Shown in pieces: positions 39,859 to 50,076 of a stretch of DNA of 64,000 nucleotides. Under the pieces are notes generated by a model, which did not search any database, was not told the origin of the DNA, and saw nothing but the letters and a program-made list of their open reading frames with translations. Every line of letters begins with the position of its first letter. Position 1 is the first letter of the stretch. The position numbers were made by a program, and so were the translations under genes. Origin of the DNA: Zea mays (taxonomy: Eukaryota > Streptophyta > Magnoliopsida > Poales > Poaceae). Location: positions 272,140,622 to 272,204,621 of the forward strand of contig NC_050096.1 in the NCBI RefSeq assembly GCF_902167145.1, given 5' to 3'.

Positions 39859-42800
39859 ATGTCTGAAGCTGCCAAGAAGGCTGCTGCTGAAATGAAGCTG
39901 AGTCTTGATGAAGAGAAGAACTTAGGGTTTCTTATAGCAATGTCGAAGACCAACACAGAAAAGATCACCAGGGAAATTCTGGAAGGGCTGTCTGAAGATA
40001 CTGGTGACAGTGAAAGTTACGATGTGGACAGCGGTGGCGAAGACTCCGAAGATCGCCCCTGGCGACCAAGCCATTCAGTTTATGGTAAATCAACTATCAA
40101 AGAGAATCATCTTGTTAATATGAGAGGAAGGTATTTCCGGGATCTGTCCATTGTGAGGGCGGACGAAGGGGAAAAAACTTGTCCACACCCTGAAGAAAAT
40201 GAAGTTGTGGTGTACCGAAGCTTTTTGAAAGCCGGATTGCGATTCCCCTTGAGCAGCTTCGTCGTGGAGGTGTTGAAAATCTTCGAAGTCTATCTTCATC
40301 AACTTACTCCAGAGGCTATTATAAGGTTAAATATCTTCGTGTGGGCCACAAGAAGCCAAGGTCTGAAGCCTGACGCAAGAAGCTTCTGTAATGTTCATGA
40401 ATTATTATATGAAACAAAACCTTGGGGCAAAGAACAGTACCATAACAACTTTGGCTGCTACAGCTTCGTCTCTCGGTCCGGGGCAAGCTGTCCCGTACCA
40501 ACCTTTCGGAAGAGATGGCCCGGGGATTGGATGACAGAATGGTTTTATGTGAAGAATGACTTATCAGCACGAGAAGACATCAAAGGTATAATTATGCGTC
40601 CTATTTGGCAAAGCTTCGGCCTTCGGAGGCCGAAGGTTGAAATGAACGAAGTCGCCGAAGAGTGCCAAAGAGCCTTCGGCGTTGTCTGCTCTTTTATAGG
40701 AACAAGGGACTTAGTACAAGAGCATATTGCCTTCAGGGTGTGGCCGCTTGCGGAGAAATGGGAGATGCCACAAGAAACCATCAAAGAGGCCGACGAAGGA
40801 GAACTTGTCAGGTTTAAGTACACTTTTAAATTTGGAGATAAATTTATTGAGCCAGATGATGAGTGGTTGAAAAGCATTGACAATTTAAGTGATGAGCTGC
40901 TTGGGACCTACTCGAAGGCCGAAGATAATGCAATGTCAGCAGCCTTCGGAGGCCGAAAAAAGAAAAGACTGAATCGGGTATTTGATGCCATCGGGTTTGT
41001 CTACCCTGACTATTGCTACCCCATTCGAAGGCAGAAGAGAAAAAATACAACCTCTACGAAAGAAGAAACTGCAGCTGCTCCTAGCGAGCCAGAACCAAAA
41101 AGGAAGAAGATAAAGGCTCTTACGCATCGGCCACGTTATATTGAACCAGCTTCGGTGCCTGAGTTTACCGGAGAAGCATCTTCGGCCGCTGAAGCTGAAC
41201 AGCCAACCTTGCTGCCAGAAATTGCAGTGATGGCCGAAGCACCATCCACAGAAAAAATGGAAGAAGTGAAAAAACCGACTAAGGAAAAAGCATCAGAAGT
41301 TTTGAGTCCTGCAGCAAATGCCGAAACAGCAAAAAACCAAAAGGGTCCAACAGTGACCCCAAAAAGGAAAAGAATGGTAAACGTACTAGATGTCTTGGAG
41401 ACAATTAAGTCTTCAAGCACAACTCCAAAAAAGAGTGTTGAAGTTGCTGAAGCTTCTACTGAAGCTTCGACGCAACAGGCTGAAGCTGAAGCTGGGCCTT
41501 CAGAGCCCTTCAAGGAGCAAACTTTGGAAGCCGAAGCTATAAAAATATCAGATCCAATTTTAGTTGAAGAAACTGATACTGCCATCCCCGAAGCGCCTGC
41601 CAGCATGTGTAATTACATCATTCGACATGCTTCGGGGAAAAAACTATCTGAAGAAGAAACTCATGAAGCTAACCATTATGCGAAGGAGCTAAAATATCCG
41701 AAGGGGGCAGTAATATTCAATGGGACGAATGAAGATGACTTCTTATACTGCCTGCCTGACAACAAAGAGCTATCTGTCTGCCGAGAAATGGCCAGAAGTA
41801 TTGGTTTCCCGAAGCTTGAATCTGGATTAAGCGCCATGACGAAAGAAGATCTCGCAGACAGTCTTGCGTACAACAGCCTGAAGGTATGGGAATTAAACGC
41901 TTGAAAAACCCCCTTACTTTTTACGCAACTCATTCCTTTTTTCTTATATGAATTCTTTTTCGTATAGGGCCTGATCCTAAGCAACGCACTAAGAGCCCAA
42001 AAGAGCGCCGAAGATGAAAGCTATGAAATTGCGTTTAATAATTTACGCTCCGAAGTTATCAAACTGAGAAACGAAGCTTTGGAAAAAGATAAAATTCTGC
42101 TTACACTGGTAGATAAAGTGAAAAAAGACGAAGCTGCTTCAAAAGCCCAGGCCGAAGCTCTAAAATGCGAGATTAAAGATCTTCAGAAACAGCTGGCTAG
42201 AGCTAAAGAGGAGCGCACGCTTGAGGAGACGAAACGAGAACTTAGTGATTTTATGGTCAGCAAATTGGAATCAAGAGTTAAGGAACTTCGCACATCTCAG
42301 GGGAAATGCTATGTCAAATCTGTAGAATGTGTGAATAAAATTAAATCCAGCTTCGCCAACGTAGGCGCCTTTTCCAGCGAAGAGAATTTCTCTCGAGGCA
42401 ATCCCGAAGGTCCGCTGGAATGGATTAGCCACGAAGCAGAGGCCTTCGAAGAGATTCTGAACAGTCGTGGCGACATATGCGCTTTTTCGGGCGCCAGAGG
42501 AATTGCTTCTGTCTTAGAGAAGAAAGGTTGCGGGCATGTAAAATTTTTAGCTCAATCCGAAGCTACCTTATCTTCCGAAGACATCAAGGACCCCTCGGCC
42601 GAAGCAAGCGTGGTTGGTGGCAAATTTTTTACTGATATCTGGAACGACGGCGGTCGAGAAATGGCGCAAGAGATCATCCAAAGTAGCGAAAAAGGCATTC
42701 ATGACGCCAGAAAAGTAGCAGAAGCTGCCGAAAGGAGTACAGAACCCGAAAGGCAATTAGGTACCAATTAGTCGCTCTTATTGTGTTGTAATTTTTATTC

Positions 42801-42969
42801 CAATCTTTGCTCTAGGTTTGTAAAAGTAATGAAGAAATGTTCTCTTCCCTCAGAAACTGCTGGATCAAATGTCGACGAAGAAATTAAACAAATGGCCGAA
42901 ACTATCTTGGACAAGGTTGTTGACCAACTTGTAAATGAGGCCGCCGAAGCAGTATTGAGAGAAGATTAG
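39859..42969 (+). CDS. Antisense three-exon gene of the young gypsy element ('gypsy-type transposase' domain, coiled coil)
   Basis: Exons 39859-41883, 41968-42760 and 42854-42969. Introns 41884-41967 (AAG|GTATGG ... GTATAG|GGC) and 42761-42853 (TTAG|GTACC ... CCTCAG|AAACT) keep the frame, giving 977 aa without a stop. The N-terminus is acidic (SEDTGDSESYDVDSGGEDSED). Residues about 100-310 match the plant PF04195-type 'putative transposase, gypsy type' domain (SSFVVEVLKIFEVYLHQLTP, NNFGCYSFVSRSG, FRKRWPGDWMTEWFYVKND, FIGTRDLVQEHIAFRVW). A basic, K/R-rich stretch (KRKNTTSTKEE, EPKRKKIKALTHR), an Ala/Glu-rich linker and a second-exon coiled coil follow. I start at ATG 39859; an upstream GTG at 39847 is in frame. 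Biochemical function is unknown; despite the family name no transposase chemistry has been shown. It could be a regulator, an RNA-binding or a host-interaction factor. Confidence 0.82.
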
Positions 42970-43469
42970 ATGCTATTTGAAAAAATCATTTAAAGTGTAA
43001 TCTATGTAACACTTTGTACATTTGAATGTAATATACAAGTCTCCTTTCATTATTGAATTCTTTACGATGCATGAAACATTAAGTACATACCATTTTTGAG
43101 CCTTCGGCGAAAAAACACCTTCCCTTCTTTTCATGCTTCGTGAAGAAGAATTTATCATTTATCACGACAATATCCAGTGTTCTGATAAGAAATATCCAAG
43201 CTTCGTAAAAATAATCTCCGAAGCCATACCTCGAAAATCAATATTGTTTCTCCCTGTAACTTGGCATGATTTACCCCTTTTCAAAGCATTTTCCGAAGAT
43301 CGATAACATGCCCCCTTCTCCTGCCACATGCAGCATGATGTATGATGATTATGCTATGCAAAATGATGTGATGATGTTATGTTATGCAAAATGATATTTT
43401 GTGCCGAAGATACACACATTCCTGCAATGGGGCACAATCTTTTGTATCAATACTGACTTTTTCATTATA

Positions 43470-43800
43470 AGCCTCCCTTAGGAGCTTTTTCGCCTTTTAC
43501 TTCAGCGGAATCAGCGTTTATTTTTCGCTGTAAGTTCTGCATCCCCTTAGGAACGTCTTTGGAACTTCTTCGCCCTTTACTTAGGCGGTATAAGCTCTGC
43601 ATTCCCTTAGGAACGTCTTTGGAGCTTCTTCGCCTTTTACTTAGGCGGTATAAGCTCTACATTCCCTTAGGAACGTCTTTGGAGCTTCTTCGCCTTTTAC
43701 TTAGGCGGTATCAGCGTTGACTTTTCGCTGTATGCTCTGCATTCCTTTTGGAACGACTTTGGAGCAGAAAACTTACACTGCGCTCCCTTCGGAACGACTT
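43470..43800. repeat. 60-bp tandem array between the convergent genes of the young gypsy element
   Basis: The motif TTAGGAACGTCTTTGGA(A/G)CTT recurs at exact 60-bp spacing (GAACGTCTTT at 43551, 43611, 43671), with a longer variant unit on each side. Units also contain TTCGCC(T/C)TTTACTTAGGCGG. The array lies between the antisense gene stop (42969) and the gag stop (44024). Bases 42970-43470 and 43800-44023 hold no other gene. Confidence 0.92.
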
Positions 43801-44023
43801 TTTGTGACTTCGTCAGACTTACTCTGCGTTCCTTAGAACGACTTTTTGTTGCTTCGAAGGATTTTCGATAGTCCGAAGGTCCTTTTTATTATCACAAACC
43901 TGTGAAGAAAACATATTTTTCTTGTAGGAATCAACGAAACTAATTACATGAAACCTAAACAATGTCCTTTATTAGAAAAAATAAAACTGAATGAAAAAGA
44001 TTGCTATTAAGGTAGGATATTTG

Positions 44024-45541
44024 TCAATAGATGTGTTTTGACTCTGGCACGGTGCTGTTGACCGTGCGAGCTTCGGACTGTTCTCTGAAGTCCCTTTGAT
44101 GTGGAGCATATTGGCTCCCTTCTGGCTGCTGGCCTTGTTGCAACGGAGGTGGAGGCGGGGGCTGTTGCCAGGAAGCTGAAGGCTGACTTGCCGAAGCAGC
44201 AGAGAGTGCAGGATGGTTGCCCACATATTCTGGGATGTAGGGCGAATGATACGAAGCAGTGTGCATGACCTGCTTCGGCTGAGCCTGTTGCGCGGCAGCT
44301 TCGGCTATCTCTTTTTGCTTCTGAATGGTAACATGACACATCCTGGTAGTATGACCTTTGTTTTCACCACAGAATAAGCAAAATATTCTTCTGGGTTGAT
44401 CCCCGAATCTTCCGCCGAAGCCCCTGGCGCCTCTGCCTCTTGGAGCTGGTGGTCGGAAGGAGCTTTGCTGTTGCCCCGAAGCTTGTGAAGAGCACTGCGG
44501 TCTGTTCTGCTGACTCCCCTTATCATCATTCTGAGTGGAGTTGTGGATGGACCTGACATGCCTCGGATAGGATCTTCCTCCGAAGCCCCTGGTCATTTCG
44601 GAAAATCTGAAGGCCTCCTCCCTTCTTTGGCGAAAGTCATTGTCAGCACGAATGTACTCGTCCATTTTTTGGAGCAGCTTCTCCAGGGTCTGAGGAGGCT
44701 TCCTAGCAAAGTATTGAGCAGCAGGTCCAGGACGAAGTCCCTTGATCATGGCTTCGGTGACAATTTCATTGGGCACCGTTGGTGCCTGCGCCCTCAAACG
44801 CAAGAATCTTCTAACATACGCCTGAAGGTATTCTTCATGATCCTGAGTACACTGGAACAAGGCTTGAGCAGTGACCGGCTTCGTCTGAAATCCTTGAAAG
44901 CTGGTCAATAACATATCCTTCAGCTTCTGCCATGAAGTGATCGTTCCTGGCCGAAGGGAGGAATACCAGGTCTGAGCAACACTCCTGACGGCCATAACGA
45001 AAGACTTTGCCATTACTGCAGCATTGCCACCATACGAAGACACTGTTGCTTCGTAACTCATCAAGAACTGCTTCGGGTCCGAATGGCCATCGAACATGGG
45101 AAGCTGGGGTGGCTTATAGGACGAAGGCCAAGGTGTAGCCTGCAGCTCAGCGGACAGAGGAGAAGCATCGTCGAAAACAAAATTTCCATGATGAAAATTA
45201 TCATACCAGTCATCTTCATTGAAGAAGCCCTCCTGATGAAGGTCTTTTTGTTGAGGCCTTCGGTTCTGCTCATCGTGGGTAAGATGACGGACTTCTTCAG
45301 AAGCTTCGTCTATCTGCCTCTGCAGCTCAGCTAGTCTGGCCATCTTCTCCTTCTTCCTCTGCACTTGTTGATGTAGCATCTCCATGTCCCTGATTTCTTG
45401 ATCTAGTTCATCCTCCTGAATCGTCGGGCTGACAGCCTTCCTCTTCTGGTTTCGGGCCTCCCGGAGAGAGACGGTCTCCTGATTGGGGTCCAGCGGTTGC
45501 AGTGCTGCAGCCCCAGTCGCTGAAGCTTTCTTCGGTGCCAT
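44024..45541 (-). CDS. Intact Gag of the young gypsy element
   Basis: 505 aa from ATG 45539-45541 (MAPKKASATGAAALQPLDPN). An N-terminal coiled coil (about residues 45-90) precedes the Retrotrans_gag domain (about 135-280: PQLPMFDGHSDPKQFLMSYE, AQTWYSSLRPGTITSWQKL, YLQAYVRRFLRLRAQAP). Arg/Gly-rich and Gln-rich segments follow, then a zinc knuckle CLFCGENKGHTTRMC that has five residues rather than four between the second Cys and the His, and a Pro/Gln-rich tail ending SKHIY. It should assemble the virus-like particle. No pol frame follows it, so enzymes must come from another element. Frame intact; it converges on the antisense gene. Confidence 0.92.
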   Translation of the reverse strand: MAPKKASATGAAALQPLDPNQETVSLREARNQKRKAVSPTIQEDELDQEIRDMEMLHQQVQRKKEKMARLAELQRQIDEASEEVRHLTHDEQNRRPQQKDLHQEGFFNEDDWYDNFHHGNFVFDDASPLSAELQATPWPSSYKPPQLPMFDGHSDPKQFLMSYEATVSSYGGNAAVMAKSFVMAVRSVAQTWYSSLRPGTITSWQKLKDMLLTSFQGFQTKPVTAQALFQCTQDHEEYLQAYVRRFLRLRAQAPTVPNEIVTEAMIKGLRPGPAAQYFARKPPQTLEKLLQKMDEYIRADNDFRQRREEAFRFSEMTRGFGGRSYPRHVRSIHNSTQNDDKGSQQNRPQCSSQASGQQQSSFRPPAPRGRGARGFGGRFGDQPRRIFCLFCGENKGHTTRMCHVTIQKQKEIAEAAAQQAQPKQVMHTASYHSPYIPEYVGNHPALSAASASQPSASWQQPPPPPPLQQGQQPEGSQYAPHQRDFREQSEARTVNSTVPESKHIY

Positions 45542-45603
45542 AGCGAGGGTCTATAGCTTCCGAAGATGTTCAAAAAACTCGAAGTGGAAGTGAGTTCACC
45601 GGA

Positions 45604-45615
45604 GGTGGGCGCCAA
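45604..45615 (-). other. Primer-binding site of the young gypsy element
   Basis: Minus-strand TTGGCGCCCACC directly after the 5' LTR end, in the position expected for the tRNA primer complement. The same sequence is found in the relative at 62850-62861. Confidence 0.75.
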
Positions 45616-46313
45616 TGTTGGGGACTTGTTCTCAAATGCTTCGAATTAAGAACAAGGCAACATAAAAAATGTTAAGCGTTAAAGTCCTTCGTCCTTCGAA
45701 GCATTATGTCCCTTCGGGAAATAATGAGTTTCGGACGAAGGTCATAAGAGACAAACCTTCGTAAACATAATAAGTAATGACGAAGGATTCGTATAAAGCA
45801 TGAAATATGATATAAGCATCATCATAAAATCATTTCTATTTTATTAACATGGAAAAATAGAAATGATTTCAAATTACAAATGTACCTTCGGTCCTGAGAG
45901 AGGGTAGAAAGTACAAGCGTGACGCAAAAGCAAATGCCAAGTCAGCCTGAACAGTACGGGAGTACTGTTCATCTATTTATAGACGCGAGACGCAGCCCAC
46001 GTAAAATTACATTTATGTCCATTACATTTGTCAATGACTTATGGAAATCTGACAAGGTCCACGTAGTCTTTTCATCTTTAAGTCGGTTCCCCCCTCTATT
46101 ATCGCGACGAAGCTTCTCTGCACACAGCTTCGGCTGTGCACCATCCTTTGTGGAGCTTGGTAATCAACCCGTCCTTCGTCTGGTTCAGGCTTCGTCCTGA
46201 GCGCACTTCATGTTCGTAATTCTGAGTCCGAAGATACCTGTTCACATAATCCACTTGGAAAACATTGTCAAATCATGTTTTTGAGGACCTTCGGAGGACG
46301 AAGACCCCCAACA
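45616..46313 (-). repeat. 5' LTR of the young gypsy element
   Basis: 698 bp, practically identical to 38855-39552. Sense TATA box (CTATTTATA on plus) at 45973-45981. Target duplication TCCCC follows at 46314-46318. Confidence 0.96.
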
Positions 46314-46318
46314 TCCCC

Positions 46319-46862
46319 CTATTTCCCATAATCAACACTTCTCCCCACAAGAGGCCAACTTTTGACAAAGGAGACAATGCAAGAGTTTTGACAAACCAAA
46401 AGCTCTATTCTACTATTTTCAAAATTTCTCAAGTGGTAGCTGATCCATCCATTTCTTTGGCCTTTATTTTCTCCCCCTTTGGCATCAAGCACCAAAACGG
46501 GATCAATCTTGGCCCAGTAACCCCATTGCCTCACCAAATTCTTCAATTAAGAGCAAAATAGGCAATAAGAGTTTAAGGATGAACTTGGAAGAGTTACTCT
46601 TTTCATCGGAGTGCAGTGGAAGTCTTGCATGGTCCAAGTCCACCTTTTCCCTTTCAATCCTCCTTGGAGACTAAAACAACCAACCTCAAGCATATGGTTA
46701 GTCTCAAAGGGTCAAGTTGTAGCACAACTCCCCCTAAATATGTGCATCACTTACACAAGGACTTGTGAGGTCCGGGGAATGTTTGTACAACATGAGCACC
46801 ACAATAAGCAACAAAATGCAGAATGAACATGATCAAAGGCATAAACATATGTATGCTACAAT
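46319..46862 (-). other. 3' UTR of the Sirevirus
   Basis: About 0.55 kb between pol stop and the nested insertion, continuing at 38611-38849 on the far side of the insertion. No separate ORF of note. Some Sireviruses carry an env-like ORF after pol; none is visible here. Confidence 0.7.
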
Positions 46863-48239
46863 TCAATCCAAGTTCCGCGAATCTAAGACATTTAGCTCAC
46901 TACGCAGCCTGCAAAAGGTCTTCTCATCTAGAGGCTTGGTAAAGATATCGGCTAGCTGGTTCTCGGTGCTAACATGAAACACTTCGATATCTCCCTTTTG
47001 CTGGTGGTCTCTCAAAAAGTGATGCCGGATGTCTATGTGCTTTGTGCGATTGTGTTCAACAGGATTTTCCGCCATGCGGATAGCACTCTCATTATCACAT
47101 AGGAGTGGGACTTTGCTCAGATTGTAGCCAAAGTCCCGGAGGGTTTGCCTCATCCAAAGTAGTTGCGCGCAACACTGTCCTGCGGCAACATACTCGGCCT
47201 CAGCGGTGGATAGGGCAACGGAGGTTTGTTTCTTAGAGTTCCACGACACCAGGGACCTTCCTAAGAATTGGCACGTCCCTGATGTACTCTTCCTATCGAC
47301 CTTACATCCAGCATTGTCGGAATCTGAGTATCCAACCAAGTCAAAGGTAGACCCTTTTGGATACCAGAGCCCGAAGCAAGGCGTAGCAACCAAATATCTT
47401 AGAATTCGCTTCACCGCCACTAAGTGACACTCCTTAGGTTCGGATTGAAATCTAGCACACATGCATACGCTAAGCATAATATCCGGTCTACTAGCACATA
47501 AATAAAGTAAAGACCCTATCATTGACCGGTATGCTTTTTGATCAACGGACTTACCTCCTTTGTTGAGGTCGGTGTGTCCGTCGGTTCCCATCGGAGTCTT
47601 TGCGGGCTTGGCGTCCTTCATCCCAAACCGCTTTAGCAGATCTTGCGTGTACTTCATTTGGGAGATGAAGGTGCCATCCTTGAGTTGCTTCACTTGGAAC
47701 CCAAGGAAGTAGTTCAACTTGCCCATCATCGACATCTCGAATTTCTGCGTCATCACCCTGCTAAACTCTTCACAAGACTTTTGGTTAGTAGAACCAAATA
47801 TTATGTCATCGACAAAAATTTGGCACACAAAAAGATCACCATTGCAAGTCTTAGTAAAAAGAGTTGGATCGGCTTTCCCAACCTTGAAAGCATTAGCAAT
47901 TAAAAAGTCTCTAAGGCATTCATACCATGCTCTTGGGGCTTGCTTAAGTCCATAGAGCGCCTTAGCGAGCTTACACACATGGTCGGGGTACCGTTCATCC
48001 TCGAAGCCAGGGGGTTGCTCTACGTACACCTCCTCCTTGATCGGCCCGTTGAGGAACGCGCTCTTCACATCCATTTGGTACAACCTGAAAGAATGGTGAG
48101 CGGCATATGCTAGCAAGATACGAATTGATTCTAGCCTAGCCACAGGAGCAAAAGTCTCCTCGAAGTCCAAACCCGCGACTTGGGCATAACCTTTTGCCAC
48201 AAGTCGAGCCTTGTTCCTCGTCACCACCCCGTGCTCGTC
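46863..48239 (-). pseudogene. Reverse transcriptase-RNase H of the Sirevirus
   Basis: This continues the pol frame after TAG 48240-48242. RT motifs are [53 protein letters not shown] and the catalytic [10 protein letters not shown], with Phe in place of the more common Tyr, as usual in Sireviruses. RNase H motifs are [29 protein letters not shown] and [12 protein letters not shown]. The frame ends with [14 protein letters not shown] and a normal C-terminus. All motifs are preserved, and only the single nonsense codon upstream separates it from integrase. Confidence 0.92.
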
Positions 48240-50069
48240 CTATTTGTTGCGGAACACCCACTTGGTTCCCACAACATTTTGCTTAGGACGAGGTACCAGC
48301 GACCAAACTTCATTTCTCTTGAAGTTGTTGAGCTCCTCTTGCATGGCCAACACCCAGTCCAGATCTAGCAAGGCCTCTTCTACCCTGAAAGGCTCAGTAG
48401 AAGAGACAAAGGAGTAATGCTCACAAAAATTAACTAATCGAGATCGAGTTGTTACTCCCTTGCTAATATCACCCAGAATTTGATCGACGGGATGATTCCT
48501 TTGAATCATCGCTCGAACTTGGGTTGGAGGTGTCGGTTGCGCTTCTTCCTCCATCACATGAACATCTTGTGCTCCCCCTTGATCACACGCCTCCTGTTGA
48601 TGAACCTGTTCATCGTCTTGAGTTGGGGGATGCACCGTTGTTGAGGAAGAAGGTTGATCTCGTTCATCTTGTTCTTGTGGCCGCACTTCTCCAATCGCCA
48701 TGGTTCGTATAGCGGCCGTCGGAACATCTTCTTCATCTACATCATCACAATCAACAACTTGCTCTCTTGGAGAGCCATTAGTCTCATCAAATACAACGTC
48801 GCTAGAGACTTCAACCAAACCCGATGATTTGTTGAAGACTCTATACGCCTTTGTATTTGAGTCATAACCTAACAAAAACCCTTCTACAGCTTTGGGAGCA
48901 AACTTAGAATTTCTACCCTTCTTTACTAGAATGTAGCATTTGCTCCCAAATACACGAAAGTAAGATACATTGGGTTTGTTACCGGTTAGAAGCTCATACG
49001 ACGTCTTCTTGAGAAGGCGGTGAAGGTAGACCCTGTTGATGGCGTGACAAGCCGTGTTCACGGCTTCCGACCAAAAGCACTCGGGGGTCTTGAACTCTCC
49101 AAGCATCGTCCTCGCCATATCAATGAGTGTCCTGTTCTTCCTCTCTACCACACCATTTTGCTGTGGTGTGTAGGGAGCGGAGAACTCGTGCTTGATCCCC
49201 TCCTCCTCAAGAAACTCCTCCACTTGAAGGTTCTTGAACTCGGACCCGTTGTCGCTCCTTATCTTCTTCACTTTGAGCTCAAACTCATTTTGAGCTCTCC
49301 TTAGGAAGCGCTTGAGGGTTCCTTGGGTTTCAGACTTATCCTGCAAAAAGAAAACCCAAGTGAAGCGGGAAAAGTCATCAACGATAACTAGACCATACTT
49401 ACTTCCTCCTATGCTTAGATAGGCGACGGGTCCGAAGAGGTCCATATGTAGTAACTCCAGGGGTCTTGAAGTGGTCATCACATTCTTGCTGTGATGCACT
49501 CCTCCTACTTGTTTACCTGCTTGACAAGCTGCACAAGGTCTATCTTTTTCGAAATGCACATTAGTCAAACCTATCACGTGTTCTCCCTTTAGAAGCTTGT
49601 GAAGGTTCTTCATCCCCACATGTGCTAAGCGGCGATGCCACAGCCAGCCCATGCCAGTCTTAGCAATTAAGCATGCATCTAGACCGGCCTCCTCTTTTGC
49701 AAAATCAACTAAATAAAGTTTGCCGTCTAATACACCCTTAAATGCTAGTGAACCATCACTTCTTCTAAAGACAGACACACCTACATTTGTAAAAAGACAA
49801 TTATATCCCATATTGCATAGTTGGCTAACAGATAGCAAATTGTAGCCAAGAGACTCAACTAAAAACACATTAGAGATAGAGTGCTCATTAGAAATTGCAA
49901 TTTTACCTAACCGTTTTACCTTGCCTTGATTCCCATCACCGAATATAATTGAATCTTGGGAATCTTTATTCTTGACATAGGAGGTGAACATCTTCTTCTC
50001 CCCCGTCATATGGTTTGTGCATCCGCTGTCGATAATCCAGCTTGAACCCCCGGATGCATAAACCTGCAA
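48240..50069 (-). pseudogene. Protease-integrase part of Sirevirus pol, ending at a nonsense codon
   Basis: It starts near QVYASGGSSWIIDSGCTNHM, which contains the protease Asp-Ser-Gly (DSG). The integrase zinc region is WHRRLAHVGM ... CAACQAGK and the catalytic core has LLHMDLFGPV, IRSDNGSEFKN and NGVVERKNRT. A disordered, acidic linker (VDEEDVPTAAIRTM) precedes the start of RT (WVLAMQEELNNFKRNEVW). TAG 48240-48242 falls in [18 protein letters not shown], where other members have Gln, so CAG to TAG is likely. The frame differs from gag: gag ends TAA 50077-50079 and pol is open across that point in another frame. Confidence 0.9.
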
Positions 50070-50076
50070 GGCAAAT

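Larger units (their letters stand above)
38855..46313 (-). mobile_element. Young gypsy element with gag and an antisense gene but no pol
   Basis: LTRs 38855-39552 and 45616-46313 (698 bp each) are flanked by a perfect TCCCC duplication (38850-38854, 46314-46318). By eye they differ only at 39367 versus 46128, so insertion is very recent. Minus-strand gag (45541-44024) is intact. No protease, RT or integrase sequence exists in the internal region. Instead an intact three-exon gene lies on the plus strand, with a tandem array between the two convergent genes. Such an element must borrow pol in trans. The layout recalls the maize cinful-zeon group, but the family name is an inference. The element at 52808-63528 is a diverged relative. 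Confidence 0.93.

Noticed and set aside
46319..46862. Env-like ORF of a Sirevirus after pol
   Set aside because: No open frame of suitable length or transmembrane segments on the minus strand between pol and the 3' LTR once the nested element is removed.
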